From Prolixibacteraceae bacterium (GTDB lineage: Bacteria > Bacteroidota > Bacteroidia > Bacteroidales > Prolixibacteraceae), in contig SKHV01000361.1 of assembly GCA_007116765.1 (NCBI GenBank), forward strand, positions 1-17,105: DNA of 17,105 nucleotides. Direction: 5' to 3'. Below the pieces are notes generated by a model that was not told the DNA's origin, did no database searches, and saw only the letters and a list, made by a program, of their open reading frames with translations. Each line of letters starts with the position of its first letter. Position 1 is the stretch's first letter. This document shows positions 1 through 8,626 of the stretch, one piece after another. Both the position numbers and the translations under genes were made by a program.

Positions 1-14
1 ACTTCTGAATAAAA

Positions 15-68
15 AAACGAGACTGTTTGTCGAGAAGCATTTATGCTCAACAACAAACAAGCTCGTTT
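15..68 (-). terminator. Intrinsic terminator of the sugar symporter gene
   Basis: A long interrupted hairpin lies just past the symporter stop codon. Its arms are AAACGAG (15-21) with CTCGTTT (62-68), TGTTTGT (24-30) with ACAAACA (53-59), and AGCAT (36-40) with ATGCT (43-47) near the tip. Read on the minus strand, the stem is followed at once by a run of seven T (positions 17 down to 11), the classic rho-independent layout. The T-run orientation assigns it to the minus-strand gene ending at 80. Confidence 0.8.
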
Positions 69-79
69 CCTATTCTATC

Positions 80-1561
80 TTATAATTTTAAATCAGTTTG
101 TGCTCGTCTGATTCTAAGTTCTTCTTCAATTTCAACTTCGGTTTTCTTGTTAATTTCGTAAAAGAATAAACAAGCAACCGCAATCATAAATGTGATTGTG
201 GGGAACAGACTAACTGAAAGTTTAATACCCTGAATTGCCTGTGCCGACTGTGTTTCGAGTAAAATATTGTAATCGAAAATATTAAGTACACCTGCAACCA
301 TAGCACCACCAACAGCTAAACCTACTTTGAGACCAAAAGCCATAGCCGAGAAAATAATGGCAGTTGCTCTACGGTTGTTTTTCCACTCAGAATAATCGGC
401 CACATCGGCAATCATTGCCCATAAGAGTGGCATTGTAATTCCATAGAAAAAGCCGTGGAATATTTGGCTTATGAAAACTAGTCCAATAGCTTCGGGCGAG
501 AAAAACAGGAATAAAAAGATAAAGACTGTAGAAATAAACAGGCTTACTCCAAACACATCGCGTTTTCCAAATTTATCGGCTAACTTTTTCGAGAACGAAA
601 TCCCGATTGTCATCATAATAATACCTACTGCATTAAATAAGCTGAAGCCTGAAGCTGCAGGGTCTTCGGGCCACACAAAGCCAGCCAGTCCCATAGATTT
701 AATGGCTACGTTCAAGCCGTCTACAAAACTGTTAAAACCTACATTTGAAAGAAAGGCAGCTAAGTGTATCTCACTCAAATAGTTTTCGAAATAATACACG
801 TTCATACCTCCTCTTAAAGCTAGTGTAATGAATACAAACACCGTCACAATTACCATGGCAATCCAAGGTTTGTTCTTCACGAGGTCGCCTACATCTTCTT
901 TCACGCTCGATTTTTGCTCAGGCTTTGGAACCACTCGTTCCCGGGTAGTTAAAAAGGTAATAATGAAAAATATAATCCCCATTACTGCAAAAATAGTCAT
1001 TGTGCTTTCAAACCCTTTTACTCTGTCGCCATCGCCCAGAATAATAACCAAAGGTAATAGCAAAGCCTGTACTATAAATTGTGCAATAGTTACAGCCACG
1101 AAACGATACGAAGATAAACTATTACGCTGTGCCATATCGCCGGTAATTACACCGCTCAATGCAGAATAAGGCAGGTTGTTTGCAGCATAAATAGCAACCA
1201 GTAAAATATAGGTGGTTAATGCATAAATCACCTTCCCCGAAACGGAAAAGTCGGGAGTGCTGAATGCCAATATTGCTAGTAATCCAAAAGGAATCGCGGT
1301 CCATAAAATCCATGGACGGAATTTACCCCAACGGGTGTTGGTACGGTCGGCAATTATACCCATTATTGGCGTAAAGAATGCTCCAAACATACCTCCTGCA
1401 AAAATAATAGCCGATGCAGCTCCTGGTGGAATTTGATATACATCGGTGTAGAAAAATGCAAGAAAGGTCATTAAGGTCTGAAAAATAAGATTAGCAGAAA
1501 GGTCACCCAAACTGTATCCAATTTTTTCAATAACAGAGATTTTTTGCGAGCTATTGTTCAT
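80..1561 (-). CDS. GPH-family sugar:cation symporter (MFS)
   Basis: This 493-residue polytopic inner-membrane transporter has about 12 hydrophobic segments. The loop after the second segment carries DRTNTRWGKFRP (residues 73-84), the signature of the glycoside-pentoside-hexuronide:cation symporter family (MelB/XylP-like). The second half has the equivalent ADKFGKRD loop and the ADVADYSEWKNNRRAT stretch, also typical of the family. A long segment of about 55 residues between the halves (YLSEIHLA to the PEDPAASG region) resembles Bacteroidota members. The role is import of a sugar with Na+ or H+. The substrate cannot be read from sequence, but an aldose 1-epimerase gene lies 301 bp upstream on the same strand, which favours a hexose such as galactose or glucose. 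The ATG at 1561 begins a normal cytoplasmic N-terminus (MNNSSQKISVIEKIGYSLGD). A candidate promoter and a strong terminator bracket the gene, so it can be transcribed alone. Confidence 0.9.
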   Translation of the reverse strand: MNNSSQKISVIEKIGYSLGDLSANLIFQTLMTFLAFFYTDVYQIPPGAASAIIFAGGMFGAFFTPIMGIIADRTNTRWGKFRPWILWTAIPFGLLAILAFSTPDFSVSGKVIYALTTYILLVAIYAANNLPYSALSGVITGDMAQRNSLSSYRFVAVTIAQFIVQALLLPLVIILGDGDRVKGFESTMTIFAVMGIIFFIITFLTTRERVVPKPEQKSSVKEDVGDLVKNKPWIAMVIVTVFVFITLALRGGMNVYYFENYLSEIHLAAFLSNVGFNSFVDGLNVAIKSMGLAGFVWPEDPAASGFSLFNAVGIIMMTIGISFSKKLADKFGKRDVFGVSLFISTVFIFLFLFFSPEAIGLVFISQIFHGFFYGITMPLLWAMIADVADYSEWKNNRRATAIIFSAMAFGLKVGLAVGGAMVAGVLNIFDYNILLETQSAQAIQGIKLSVSLFPTITFMIAVACLFFYEINKKTEVEIEEELRIRRAQTDLKL

Positions 1562-1625
1562 GATTTCTAATTTGAAAAAGTGATTTCTTATTATTAAATT
1601 TTTCGGTTTAAATATTTTTAACCCT

Positions 1626-1633
1626 CAAATATA
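1626..1633 (-). promoter_or_regulatory. Candidate -7 element of the symporter promoter
   Basis: The minus strand reads TATATTTG, an exact match to the Bacteroidota -7 consensus TAnnTTTG, 65-72 bp upstream of the symporter ATG. A TTTG on the same strand (1649-1652) is only 15 bp away, shorter than the usual gap, so the -33 element is uncertain. Confidence 0.45.
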
Positions 1634-1786
1634 ATCATTATTGAGTATCAAAAGAATAATTCAAAAAGCTCAATGCATTTCAACCTACTCAATAAAACAC
1701 TGTATATCAAACAACTAAAAGATAAATCCTTAAATCACACTAAAATTTTCCCCTCAAAAATCCTAAAATGTCAACTATTATTTCCA

Positions 1787-1813
1787 GTATAAAAATGATT
1801 AAGTGTTTTATAC
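1787..1813. repeat. Perfect 8-bp inverted repeat downstream of galM
   Basis: GTATAAAA (1787-1794) and TTTTATAC (1806-1813) are exact inverse complements with an 11-bp loop. There is no GC-rich core and no T-run on either strand. It may be a weak 3' hairpin for galM or an operator for the symporter. The role is unknown. Confidence 0.4.
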
Positions 1814-1862
1814 CACGACTTCTTTTTAAATACAGAAGGTTGAACTGTATAGTTATAGCACA

Positions 1863-2948
1863 CTATTCACCCAATAAGCCAAATTTATGAACAGTTGTTT
1901 GCCTGTAAACCTCGCCGGGACTTAAAGCTACCGAGGGAAATGCAGGTTGATTTGGGGAATCGGGGAATGCCTGAGCTTCCAAACAAAATGCCGATCTTTT
2001 TAGATACGCCTTGCCGGTCTTCCCTATTTGTGACCCATCCATGTAATTTCCGGTGTAGAGTTGAATACCAGGCTGATCGGTATATACCTCCATGCATATT
2101 TTAGTAACAGGTGAACATACTGTGGCTGCCCATTCAACCTTTCCACGCTCACCATTGAGCACATAATTGTGATCGTATCCATTGCCATACTTCAGCGCCT
2201 CGAAATTTTCATCAATTCGCGAACCTATCAACAATGGCTTTCTGAAATTCATTGGTGTTTCTTCAACTGGTTCTATTGCTCCTGTTGGTATAGCTGTTTC
2301 ATCGGTAGGCAAAAATCCATCGGCATTAATTTGTAAAAAATGATCCAAAATAGTTTCTGACCCTTCGCCCGATAAGTTAAAATAACTATGGTTAGTGAGG
2401 TTACACAACGTTTTCTTATCGGTTTCGGCGTAATAATCAATTACAAACTCATCGTCGTTGGTGAGCTTATAAATCATTTTCACCTTCAAATTACCGGGAA
2501 AACCTTCTTCCATATCCTTCGATAAATAACTCAGCTCCAGAGTTTGCTCATCAATTTGGACGGCATCCCATACTACTGCATGAAAACCACCGGGGCCACC
2601 GTGCAGACTATTGGGTGCATTATTTTGAGCAAGAGTATATTCGACTCCATTGAGTGTGAATTTACCCTGAGCGATCCTGTTTCCGTATCGGCCAATTGCA
2701 GCACCAAAATATATTTCACCCGAGTTAAGGTAATCTTCAATATTATTATAGCCTGTTACTACATCAACTAGTTCGCCATCGATTTGAGGCACAAGTAGTG
2801 ATACTACTTTGGCTCCATAGTTTGTCACCGACAATTCGAGACCATTTGAGTTTGTTAGGGTCCATAGAGATATGGGTTTGCCGTTAAGCTCTTTTTCGAA
2901 ATCTGTTTTTTTTAAACCTGCCTGGTTTACTGAATTTTGATTAGTCAT
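1863..2948 (-). CDS. galM: Aldose 1-epimerase (mutarotase)
   Basis: This 361-residue protein matches the galactose mutarotase family over its full length. It would interconvert alpha and beta anomers of aldohexoses, feeding the beta-to-alpha step that precedes galactokinase. Visible active-site elements are GRYGNRIAQG (Arg91), NSLHGGPGGF (His116), TNHSYFNL (His187, the general acid), GYDHNYVLN (Asp259) and FCLEAQAFPDSPN (Glu324, the general base). No signal peptide is evident: the N-terminus MTNQNSVNQAGLKKTDF is polar, so the enzyme is probably cytoplasmic, unlike the lipoprotein mutarotases also found in Bacteroidota. It lies 27 bp downstream of the pgpH-like gene on the same strand with no room for a promoter, so it is probably cotranscribed with it. 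A sugar symporter follows. Galactokinase and the uridylyltransferase are not in the window. Confidence 0.93.
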   Translation of the reverse strand: MTNQNSVNQAGLKKTDFEKELNGKPISLWTLTNSNGLELSVTNYGAKVVSLLVPQIDGELVDVVTGYNNIEDYLNSGEIYFGAAIGRYGNRIAQGKFTLNGVEYTLAQNNAPNSLHGGPGGFHAVVWDAVQIDEQTLELSYLSKDMEEGFPGNLKVKMIYKLTNDDEFVIDYYAETDKKTLCNLTNHSYFNLSGEGSETILDHFLQINADGFLPTDETAIPTGAIEPVEETPMNFRKPLLIGSRIDENFEALKYGNGYDHNYVLNGERGKVEWAATVCSPVTKICMEVYTDQPGIQLYTGNYMDGSQIGKTGKAYLKRSAFCLEAQAFPDSPNQPAFPSVALSPGEVYRQTTVHKFGLLGE

Positions 2949-2975
2949 AACTTCTTTAAATATTTAGAAAATGTT

Positions 2976-5072
2976 TTAAGTTTTATCTTTTTCTGTAGGA
3001 TATTGAATCCTTAAATGATAAATGTTTTTAAGTTTTTCAATGAAAACTGCCTTTATTTCTCTTATATCTCTGAATGTAATGGGAGCATTGTCGAGCTCAT
3101 GCCCTTGTACTTTTGAATCGATTATTTGATTTACTATATTAGTCAAAGTAGTTTCATTTTTTACAGGTAAGCTACGTGCAGCAGCTTCAACACCATCGGC
3201 GAGCATTACTACTGCTGTTTCGCGCGAATCAGGATTAGGACCGGGATACATAAAATCTTCTTCCCTCACGTCGGAATCAGGGTTTTCTTCCTTGTACTTC
3301 AAATAGAAAAATTTTACCACTCCTTTACCGTGGTGCATACGAATAAAATCAATTAAAGGTTCGGGCAGCTTATATTTTTTTGCCATTTTAACCCCATCGG
3401 TTACATGGCTCACAATTTTCTCAACACTTTTCAAATTAGAAAGTTTCTCATGCGGGTTTTGCCCCTCCGATAAATTTTCAATGAAATATTGAGAACTTTT
3501 AATCTTTCCTATATCATGATAAAGCGCTCCCGCTCTTACGAGCATGGAGTTGCCACCAATTTTCAGTATAGCCTCTTCGGCAAGATTAGCAATCTGCATT
3601 GAATGTTGAAAAGTTCCGGGAGCTGTTTCGGCTAATTTTCGTAATAAGGGATTATTGGTATCAGAAAGCTCAAGAAGAGTTACATCAGATATGAATCCAA
3701 ATATGCGTTCAATAATATAAATAAGAGGGTAAGCAATTAATAACAAAATTGCATTGCCTACAAACCAAACCATGCGTATCCATTTAATTTCGTAAAACGA
3801 AGCTTCTTTAATAAGTTCGAAACCTATAAACATTAATGCATAGGCCATAAGCACAAATAGTGCGGTAATAACCAAATGCCCGCGACGGTGCAATTTATTA
3901 AGGCTTACCACAGCAACTACACCGGCAATTATTTGCAGAAACACATATTCGAAACTGTTTGGTACCATGAAACTAATAATAAGCACCACTATTATATGAA
4001 TAAACAATGCCATGCGAGCTCCAAAGAAGGTTCTAATTATTATGGGCAAAATACAAATAGGTAAAAGATACATATTCAACTGGCCATTGTCGTAAAGCAA
4101 CCTTGCGATTACAAACATTACCAGAATTAGAGAAATAATCATTGAGAAATTACGCTTTTTCCAGAAAATGACCTTATTGAAACTCTGTAAATACAAAACC
4201 AGTCCGATAAATAAACTGATAATGAGAATCATCTGGCCAATTAAAATAGGCGACGACCAGCCTGTATACAATCGGTTGCGTTCATAAGCCTGTCGCAACG
4301 ACTCAATAATTATATAGTTATTGTGATTTACAATATCTCCCTCAGATATGATGCGTACACCCGATTGAACAACGCCACGCGTGGTGGATAATCCCGAAAG
4401 CAATTCCCGTGTTCGTTGTTCGTTGAGATGTGAATCGTAGAAAAAATTTGCGGCCAAATATCTTTCAGGATTTATGTTTCTCAATATCTGATAAACCAAA
4501 ACAGAATCGGCCCATTGTGTTTCTATAATTTCATTAACCTTAACATAGGCTGAACGTAGCGATTCTAGATCTGAAACAGGCAATCGCTGTGCAATATTGT
4601 TTTTCACTACTTGAATATGTGTCTTTCCATCGAGCATATCGTACGATTCTATGCTGTTATCAAGTAAGCCTTTATTGTAGAATGGAGCAAAAATATTAAT
4701 AATCTGACGTGTGTATTTCTCTCGTGAAATGGAATCAATTTCTGCATTGTGTTCATCAATCAAATTACCTGCTCTTTGCTCCAGGTTATTCATTTGCAGA
4801 ATCATCATTGTTGTATCAACAGTAAAGTATGGAATGAAATTATTAAGCACAGAATCACGTTCGGCCTGCATTACTTCTGCTGGTTTTAGAATTGGAAAAT
4901 CGAAAGGAGCAATAAGTGTGGCGTGTCTCCAGGGCATTCCTTTTTGAAATTCGTATTTGAAAATACCCTGTTTAGGATACAAAAGGTAAATTGCAACCAG
5001 TGCAACTAAGAAAAACATTACATAATACATTTTTTGCCATATGCTTGATGATTTATCATTATCCTTCGACAT
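2976..5072 (-). CDS. pgpH: PgpH-type 7TM-HD c-di-AMP phosphodiesterase
   Basis: This 698-residue integral membrane protein has the layout of the 7TM-HD family (PgpH of Listeria). It has an N-terminal transmembrane helix (about residues 15-32), an extracytoplasmic 7TMR-HDED domain of about 240 residues, seven hydrophobic helices (about 270-460), and a cytoplasmic HDIG domain. The HD region shows GTFQHSMQIANLAE, LYHDIGKI (His519-Asp520), IVSHVTDGVKMA, RMHHGKGV and MLADGVEAAAR, so the metal ligands look intact. Characterised homologues hydrolyse c-di-AMP to pApA; that activity is inferred here. I chose the ATG at 5072 (MSKDNDKSSSIWQK) over an in-frame ATG at 5102 because it gives a typical short polar N-terminus. 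The longer form would also start only about 5 bp from the candidate -7 element at 5107-5114. The galM gene follows closely, and a murein-peptide hydrolase is transcribed divergently. Confidence 0.88.
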   Translation of the reverse strand: MSKDNDKSSSIWQKMYYVMFFLVALVAIYLLYPKQGIFKYEFQKGMPWRHATLIAPFDFPILKPAEVMQAERDSVLNNFIPYFTVDTTMMILQMNNLEQRAGNLIDEHNAEIDSISREKYTRQIINIFAPFYNKGLLDNSIESYDMLDGKTHIQVVKNNIAQRLPVSDLESLRSAYVKVNEIIETQWADSVLVYQILRNINPERYLAANFFYDSHLNEQRTRELLSGLSTTRGVVQSGVRIISEGDIVNHNNYIIIESLRQAYERNRLYTGWSSPILIGQMILIISLFIGLVLYLQSFNKVIFWKKRNFSMIISLILVMFVIARLLYDNGQLNMYLLPICILPIIIRTFFGARMALFIHIIVVLIISFMVPNSFEYVFLQIIAGVVAVVSLNKLHRRGHLVITALFVLMAYALMFIGFELIKEASFYEIKWIRMVWFVGNAILLLIAYPLIYIIERIFGFISDVTLLELSDTNNPLLRKLAETAPGTFQHSMQIANLAEEAILKIGGNSMLVRAGALYHDIGKIKSSQYFIENLSEGQNPHEKLSNLKSVEKIVSHVTDGVKMAKKYKLPEPLIDFIRMHHGKGVVKFFYLKYKEENPDSDVREEDFMYPGPNPDSRETAVVMLADGVEAAARSLPVKNETTLTNIVNQIIDSKVQGHELDNAPITFRDIREIKAVFIEKLKNIYHLRIQYPTEKDKT

Positions 5073-5106
5073 AATATGCTTTTTTATTGTATAAACAATC
5101 AATTAT

Positions 5107-5114
5107 CAAAAATA
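5107..5114 (-). promoter_or_regulatory. Candidate -7 element of the pgpH promoter
   Basis: The minus strand reads TATTTTTG, matching TAnnTTTG, about 35 bp upstream of the chosen pgpH ATG. No good -33 TTTG lies at the usual distance. A TTG at 5128-5130 is 13 bp away, which is short. Confidence 0.35.
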
Positions 5115-5156
5115 GAAAATTATTTACCAATATGCTTCGTGCCACACGGATTATTG

Positions 5157-5164
5157 TATATTTG
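5157..5164 (+). promoter_or_regulatory. Candidate -7 element of the C40 peptidase promoter
   Basis: TATATTTG matches the consensus TAnnTTTG exactly and ends 34 bp before the peptidase ATG. A weak -33-like TTCG lies at 5136-5139, 17 bp upstream. It sits 42 bp from the divergent pgpH candidate element, so the two promoters share one short control region. Confidence 0.45.
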
Positions 5165-5198
5165 AATTTTTAATAATCGAAAAGCTATTGCACATCTT

Positions 5199-5996
5199 AT
5201 GTACGGTATTTCAAATTTAAGCTCCATACCTGTTCGCACCGAACCTACAGAAAAAAGTGAAATGTGCACCCAAATATTGTTTGGTGAGCATTTCGAAATT
5301 ATTGAAGATAATCCAAAGTGGTGTAGAATAAAATTATTTCACGATAAATATGAAGGGTGGATAGACTCAAAGATGGTTACTCCACTTAAAAATGCTGAAT
5401 ATAAAAAGTTGTCGAATGCCACACAAACAGTTTCTTCCGAGATTTTCAATATAGTACAACAGATTGATCATTACAATAACTTTTTGATTGTTTCTGGAAG
5501 TACACTCCCGTTTTACAAGAAAAAAGATTCTTCGTTCAGGATTGGAAAAACAAAATACCGATTGGCAGGAAATGCACTACAATTATCAAAAAATATCGAT
5601 AAGCGTACTGTAATCATAAACAGCACACTCAAATATTTTAATTCGCCCTATTTGTGGGGTGGTCGTACTCCCTTAGGTATCGATTGCTCTGGCTTGACAC
5701 AAATTGTATATAAAATAGCCGGTATAAACATTCCCCGCGACGCTTCGCAACAAGTTACAGTGGGAGAGAATTTTTCATTTGTTGAAGAAGCCTTGCCTGG
5801 CGATTTGGCTTTTTTCGATAACGATGAAGGAGAAATTATCCACGTAGGAATAATTTGGGAAAAAAACAAAATCATTCACTCATCGGGTAAAGTACGCATC
5901 GACAATTTAGATCACGCCGGAATTTTTAATATTGAGACTAAACGATATACTCACCAGCTCAGGGTAATGAAACGAATTGTTAGCGAAAACGATTAA
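5199..5996 (+). CDS. SH3b-NlpC/P60 (C40) murein-peptide hydrolase
   Basis: This 265-residue protein has an N-terminal bacterial SH3-like domain (about residues 1-62, with WCRIKLFHDKYEGWIDS), a second SH3-like segment (about 90-130), and a C-terminal NlpC/P60 cysteine peptidase. The catalytic triad is visible: Cys163 in YLWGGRTPLGIDCSGL, His215 in IIHVGII and His227 in KIIHSSG. Two SH3b domains followed by a C40 domain is the arrangement of gamma-D-glutamyl-L-diamino acid endopeptidases (YkfC, dipeptidyl-peptidase VI), which cut L-Ala-gamma-D-Glu from diaminopimelate or lysine in recycled peptidoglycan peptides. The N-terminus (MYGISNLSSIPVRTEP) lacks a signal peptide and suits a cytoplasmic recycling enzyme rather than an extracellular autolysin. 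The exact peptide bond cleaved is inferred from family resemblance. Its stop codon overlaps that of the converging outer-membrane protein gene. Confidence 0.88.
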   Translation: MYGISNLSSIPVRTEPTEKSEMCTQILFGEHFEIIEDNPKWCRIKLFHDKYEGWIDSKMVTPLKNAEYKKLSNATQTVSSEIFNIVQQIDHYNNFLIVSGSTLPFYKKKDSSFRIGKTKYRLAGNALQLSKNIDKRTVIINSTLKYFNSPYLWGGRTPLGIDCSGLTQIVYKIAGINIPRDASQQVTVGENFSFVEEALPGDLAFFDNDEGEIIHVGIIWEKNKIIHSSGKVRIDNLDHAGIFNIETKRYTHQLRVMKRIVSEND

Positions 5997-7246
5997 TCGA
6001 ATCTGCGCTTCACAAACCAGAAGTCGTGAAATGAGAATGCAACAGTCATTTTAGTGTATCGTTCACGTATAAGTCCCATACTGTTGGTGCCCCTTTCTCC
6101 TGCTTCGAGTGTTACATTTATTGTTGAGCGTGAACGTTGCAAAGGAAATCCCATGCCCAAAGTAAATCGGTAATCGTCAATTGCTTTTCCCTTAGCCAAA
6201 AAGTAACCCGAGTCATATTGAAAACCTGCACGATACGAGCAACGTCCAAAATAATCGAAAGTAGCACGAGGTAAGCGTTCAATACCAAAGGAATATATTT
6301 GCTGGTCGATATAACTACGTCTGGTATTAGCTCCCCACTCCGATTGTTGAAAATCGGCGGTGAGCAGGTATTTACCCTGCCATGTAAGCGATACTCCTGC
6401 TCCATAACTCAAAGGAAGTGTTACAGGCGATGCTCTCTTTTCTTCGTTATACACAGGAACCACTACCGAACCACCGTATGATTGCTGTATGGTTTCCGAT
6501 GTGCGTCCTGTCAGACTTTGCTGCGGAGAAAAGACCCCTCCAATTGTAATGGAAGTACCTTGGTCGCCTAGCTGAGCCCTAAACTGAAATGCTGCATTGT
6601 AGGTAACTCCCCGGTAACGTGTATTACTGAAAAAATTGGTGCTATTATTAGGCTGCACATAAGCGGTGGTGCGTCGTTGTTCGTTCAACGGACCATAAAG
6701 ATAGGCCACGTCTGCTCCCAGCGAGAAATTCTTATTGATTTTAAACCCTAACGCATAAAAAAGCTTATTCAATCCTCCACCTCCTATCCAGTCCGTATTT
6801 ACAAGTGTTTCTTCCCCTTCAACCGCCTTTACAGTTCTGAAATTATAGCCTATGTCGCTATATGGCATAATACCGTAACTGCCCATAAACCGAGAAGTAT
6901 ATCGGTGAGCCAGCGTAATATGTGTTATGTTTCCATCCCAGAAATAAATATTACTTCCTGTGTTGTTGTTCTGTGTTAGTTTTCCAAACACTCCGGTTTC
7001 GAACAATGTGCTTAAACTATCGATAGCAGTGAGCGAAGCGGGGTTTTTAAGGTTGATGTAGTTTGGGCTACGCAAGGCATAACCGGTACCTCCCATTCCC
7101 AGGTTTCGGCCATATGCCACATTCGACAAGTCGCCAATTCCAAATACCGAATAAGGCGATGATGTATTGTTTTGTGCCATAGCCATTACCGGCAAGGCAA
7201 AAACTATTATAAAAAATAATAGGTATGTTTTTATGTTTAAATGCAT
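5993..7246 (-). CDS. Putative outer-membrane beta-barrel protein
   Basis: This 417-residue protein has a signal peptide (about residues 1-24; hydrophobic LLFFIIVFALPV, then cleavage near AMA-Q). The mature protein starts QNNTSSPYSVFGIGDLSNV and continues GRNLGMGGTGYALRSPNYINLKNPAS. This opening is seen in Bacteroidota outer-membrane proteins distantly related to the FadL/OMPP1 transport barrels. The rest alternates short amphipathic strands ending in aromatic residues (SYGAGVSLTWQGKYLLTADF, RFTLGMGFPL, KMTVAFSFHDFWFV), and the C-terminus is aromatic and basic (FWFVKRRFD). I infer a barrel of about 12-16 strands; transported substrate, if any, is unknown. The gene lies 18 bp downstream of the DUF4270 lipoprotein gene on the same strand, so the two probably form an operon. 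Its stop codon shares four bases with that of the convergent C40 peptidase gene. Confidence 0.72.
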   Translation of the reverse strand: MHLNIKTYLLFFIIVFALPVMAMAQNNTSSPYSVFGIGDLSNVAYGRNLGMGGTGYALRSPNYINLKNPASLTAIDSLSTLFETGVFGKLTQNNNTGSNIYFWDGNITHITLAHRYTSRFMGSYGIMPYSDIGYNFRTVKAVEGEETLVNTDWIGGGGLNKLFYALGFKINKNFSLGADVAYLYGPLNEQRRTTAYVQPNNSTNFFSNTRYRGVTYNAAFQFRAQLGDQGTSITIGGVFSPQQSLTGRTSETIQQSYGGSVVVPVYNEEKRASPVTLPLSYGAGVSLTWQGKYLLTADFQQSEWGANTRRSYIDQQIYSFGIERLPRATFDYFGRCSYRAGFQYDSGYFLAKGKAIDDYRFTLGMGFPLQRSRSTINVTLEAGERGTNSMGLIRERYTKMTVAFSFHDFWFVKRRFD

Positions 7247-7264
7247 CGGATTAATCTTTGTGCT

Positions 7265-8626
7265 TTAATAATTAGTCATGTAAACTTTCAGTTTCATTCT
7301 GTGATCCCTGTTTTGAGGGTTTCCTACTATTAATTGGTCAATATTAGGATATTGAGAATCGAAGGGAATGTACATTACCAGTGAATACAGTTGGTCGCCT
7401 ATTTCTTCATACTCCGATTTTATGTAATTTGTAATATCGTAAGTATAATTGGTTTCTTCTCTAAAAATACGGTTGTAATTAAGTGCCCCATAAGCAATAT
7501 TTTCAGTGCCCGTAATGTACAAATGATCGTAAAATCTATTTTTCTGATCAACCAGAATCATTTGTAAATTATTGGGTAAATCCAACGCTGAACTGTAAGT
7601 ATCGTAAATTGGTTCAAAATACAATTCGGCTTTTACAATTGAACCTATGCCAAAATTGTACAAACTTGTTAAGCCGGGTATTTCAATTAAAGTACGTAGC
7701 ATAGCACCCCCTTGCATGAAACTAACATTATTGGTAAGGGTTGAAGGCAAACGAAATTCACCGGACTCAATTCCCTCGATAATAGTGCCTTCATAATTAT
7801 TACTGATGTGATTAAAAGCATAATGGTTCGATAGGCTTGCATCGGGTACACCTTCGTACAGCTCAAACACTTCAAGAGGAAAATCGAAATAAGGTTGATA
7901 GGCCACTGTATGATCGTGATAATAAACCCTCATACGAGGCGAACTTGCCGAATCGGCCAAAGCTTTTATTCCCAGCACAAAAGCGGCATCGTCATTCATT
8001 GGTCTAATGGCAACCCCCCTAAAATATTCTTGAAAAGCGGCTTTATCGTTTACCGAATCAGATTGTTGCACTGCCATGTTATAGAGCTTCTCTCCAAGCA
8101 CATCGGATAATCTGAAAACAACAGAATCAACCTTTCGGCTAAAATCCACCTGAAAAGTTCCAAGCGGTTCGTCTTCCGACTCAAAGGTTTGGTTACTATA
8201 AATCGAATTTGCATCGGCATCCAATTTTATCGGCTCGGTAAGCCTGAAAACGCCAAACTCGGCCACGCCAGTAGTGTCACCAATTTTGTAACCATCAAAA
8301 TGCAGTATCATATTGAGCGAATCGTAAACACTGCTTTCGTAAAAGGCAATTACATTGGTAGGATCAAATCGGAAATAGGTTTCGCAATAAGTCTCAATAC
8401 CGTAATTGTTCACATGTTTGCCGGTCAAAAAACGCTTTGTTCTTGATGTGATAATTGAATCAACAGCTACATTGTATGTCTTTATAGTAAGCGTATCAAT
8501 CATAAGCACACTTGCCCCATCGAAAATAAAATCATTGCCGGCGTTGTACTGAATATCGTCGGCCTCGAACTCGCAAGCTGAAAATAAAAAGGTCAATAAC
8601 AGGAACGAAATAATTTGTATTCTCAT
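7265..8626 (-). CDS. DUF4270 family surface lipoprotein
   Basis: This 453-residue lipoprotein begins MRIQIISFLLLTFLFSAC, with a clear lipobox and lipidated Cys18. The residues right after the cysteine are acidic (EFEADD), as in the Bacteroidota lipoprotein export signal, so surface exposure is likely. The remainder matches my recollection of DUF4270: a beta-rich protein with FRFDPTNVIAFYESSVYDSLNMIL near the start, a PFDSQYP stretch late, and a terminal strand KLKVYMTNY. The molecular function of the family is unknown. I prefer the ATG at 8626 to an in-frame ATG at 8707, because the upstream 27 residues would bury the lipoprotein signal inside the protein. The barrel gene follows 18 bp later, and a kelch lipoprotein gene is divergent. 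The family call is from recognition of sequence style and context, not from a search. Confidence 0.8.
   Translation of the reverse strand: MRIQIISFLLLTFLFSACEFEADDIQYNAGNDFIFDGASVLMIDTLTIKTYNVAVDSIITSRTKRFLTGKHVNNYGIETYCETYFRFDPTNVIAFYESSVYDSLNMILHFDGYKIGDTTGVAEFGVFRLTEPIKLDADANSIYSNQTFESEDEPLGTFQVDFSRKVDSVVFRLSDVLGEKLYNMAVQQSDSVNDKAAFQEYFRGVAIRPMNDDAAFVLGIKALADSASSPRMRVYYHDHTVAYQPYFDFPLEVFELYEGVPDASLSNHYAFNHISNNYEGTIIEGIESGEFRLPSTLTNNVSFMQGGAMLRTLIEIPGLTSLYNFGIGSIVKAELYFEPIYDTYSSALDLPNNLQMILVDQKNRFYDHLYITGTENIAYGALNYNRIFREETNYTYDITNYIKSEYEEIGDQLYSLVMYIPFDSQYPNIDQLIVGNPQNRDHRMKLKVYMTNY

Larger units (their letters stand above)
1562..1862. other. Intergenic region between galM and the symporter gene
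   Basis: This 301-bp AT-rich gap contains no convincing gene. It holds a candidate -7 element for the symporter (1626-1633) and a perfect 8-bp inverted repeat (1787-1794/1806-1813) near the galM end. A weaker stem, CTTCT/AGAAG, at about 1819-1838 is not convincing as a terminator. Confidence 0.6.

Noticed and set aside
471..1169. Plus-strand open frames of about 100 codons opposite the symporter gene
   Set aside because: They lie wholly antisense to a clear 493-residue transporter, have no recognisable domain, and show composition expected of the complement of a membrane protein gene.
1819..1838. CTTCT/AGAAG stem after galM as a terminator
   Set aside because: The stem is only 5 bp with two G-C pairs, and there is no T-run on the minus strand right after it.
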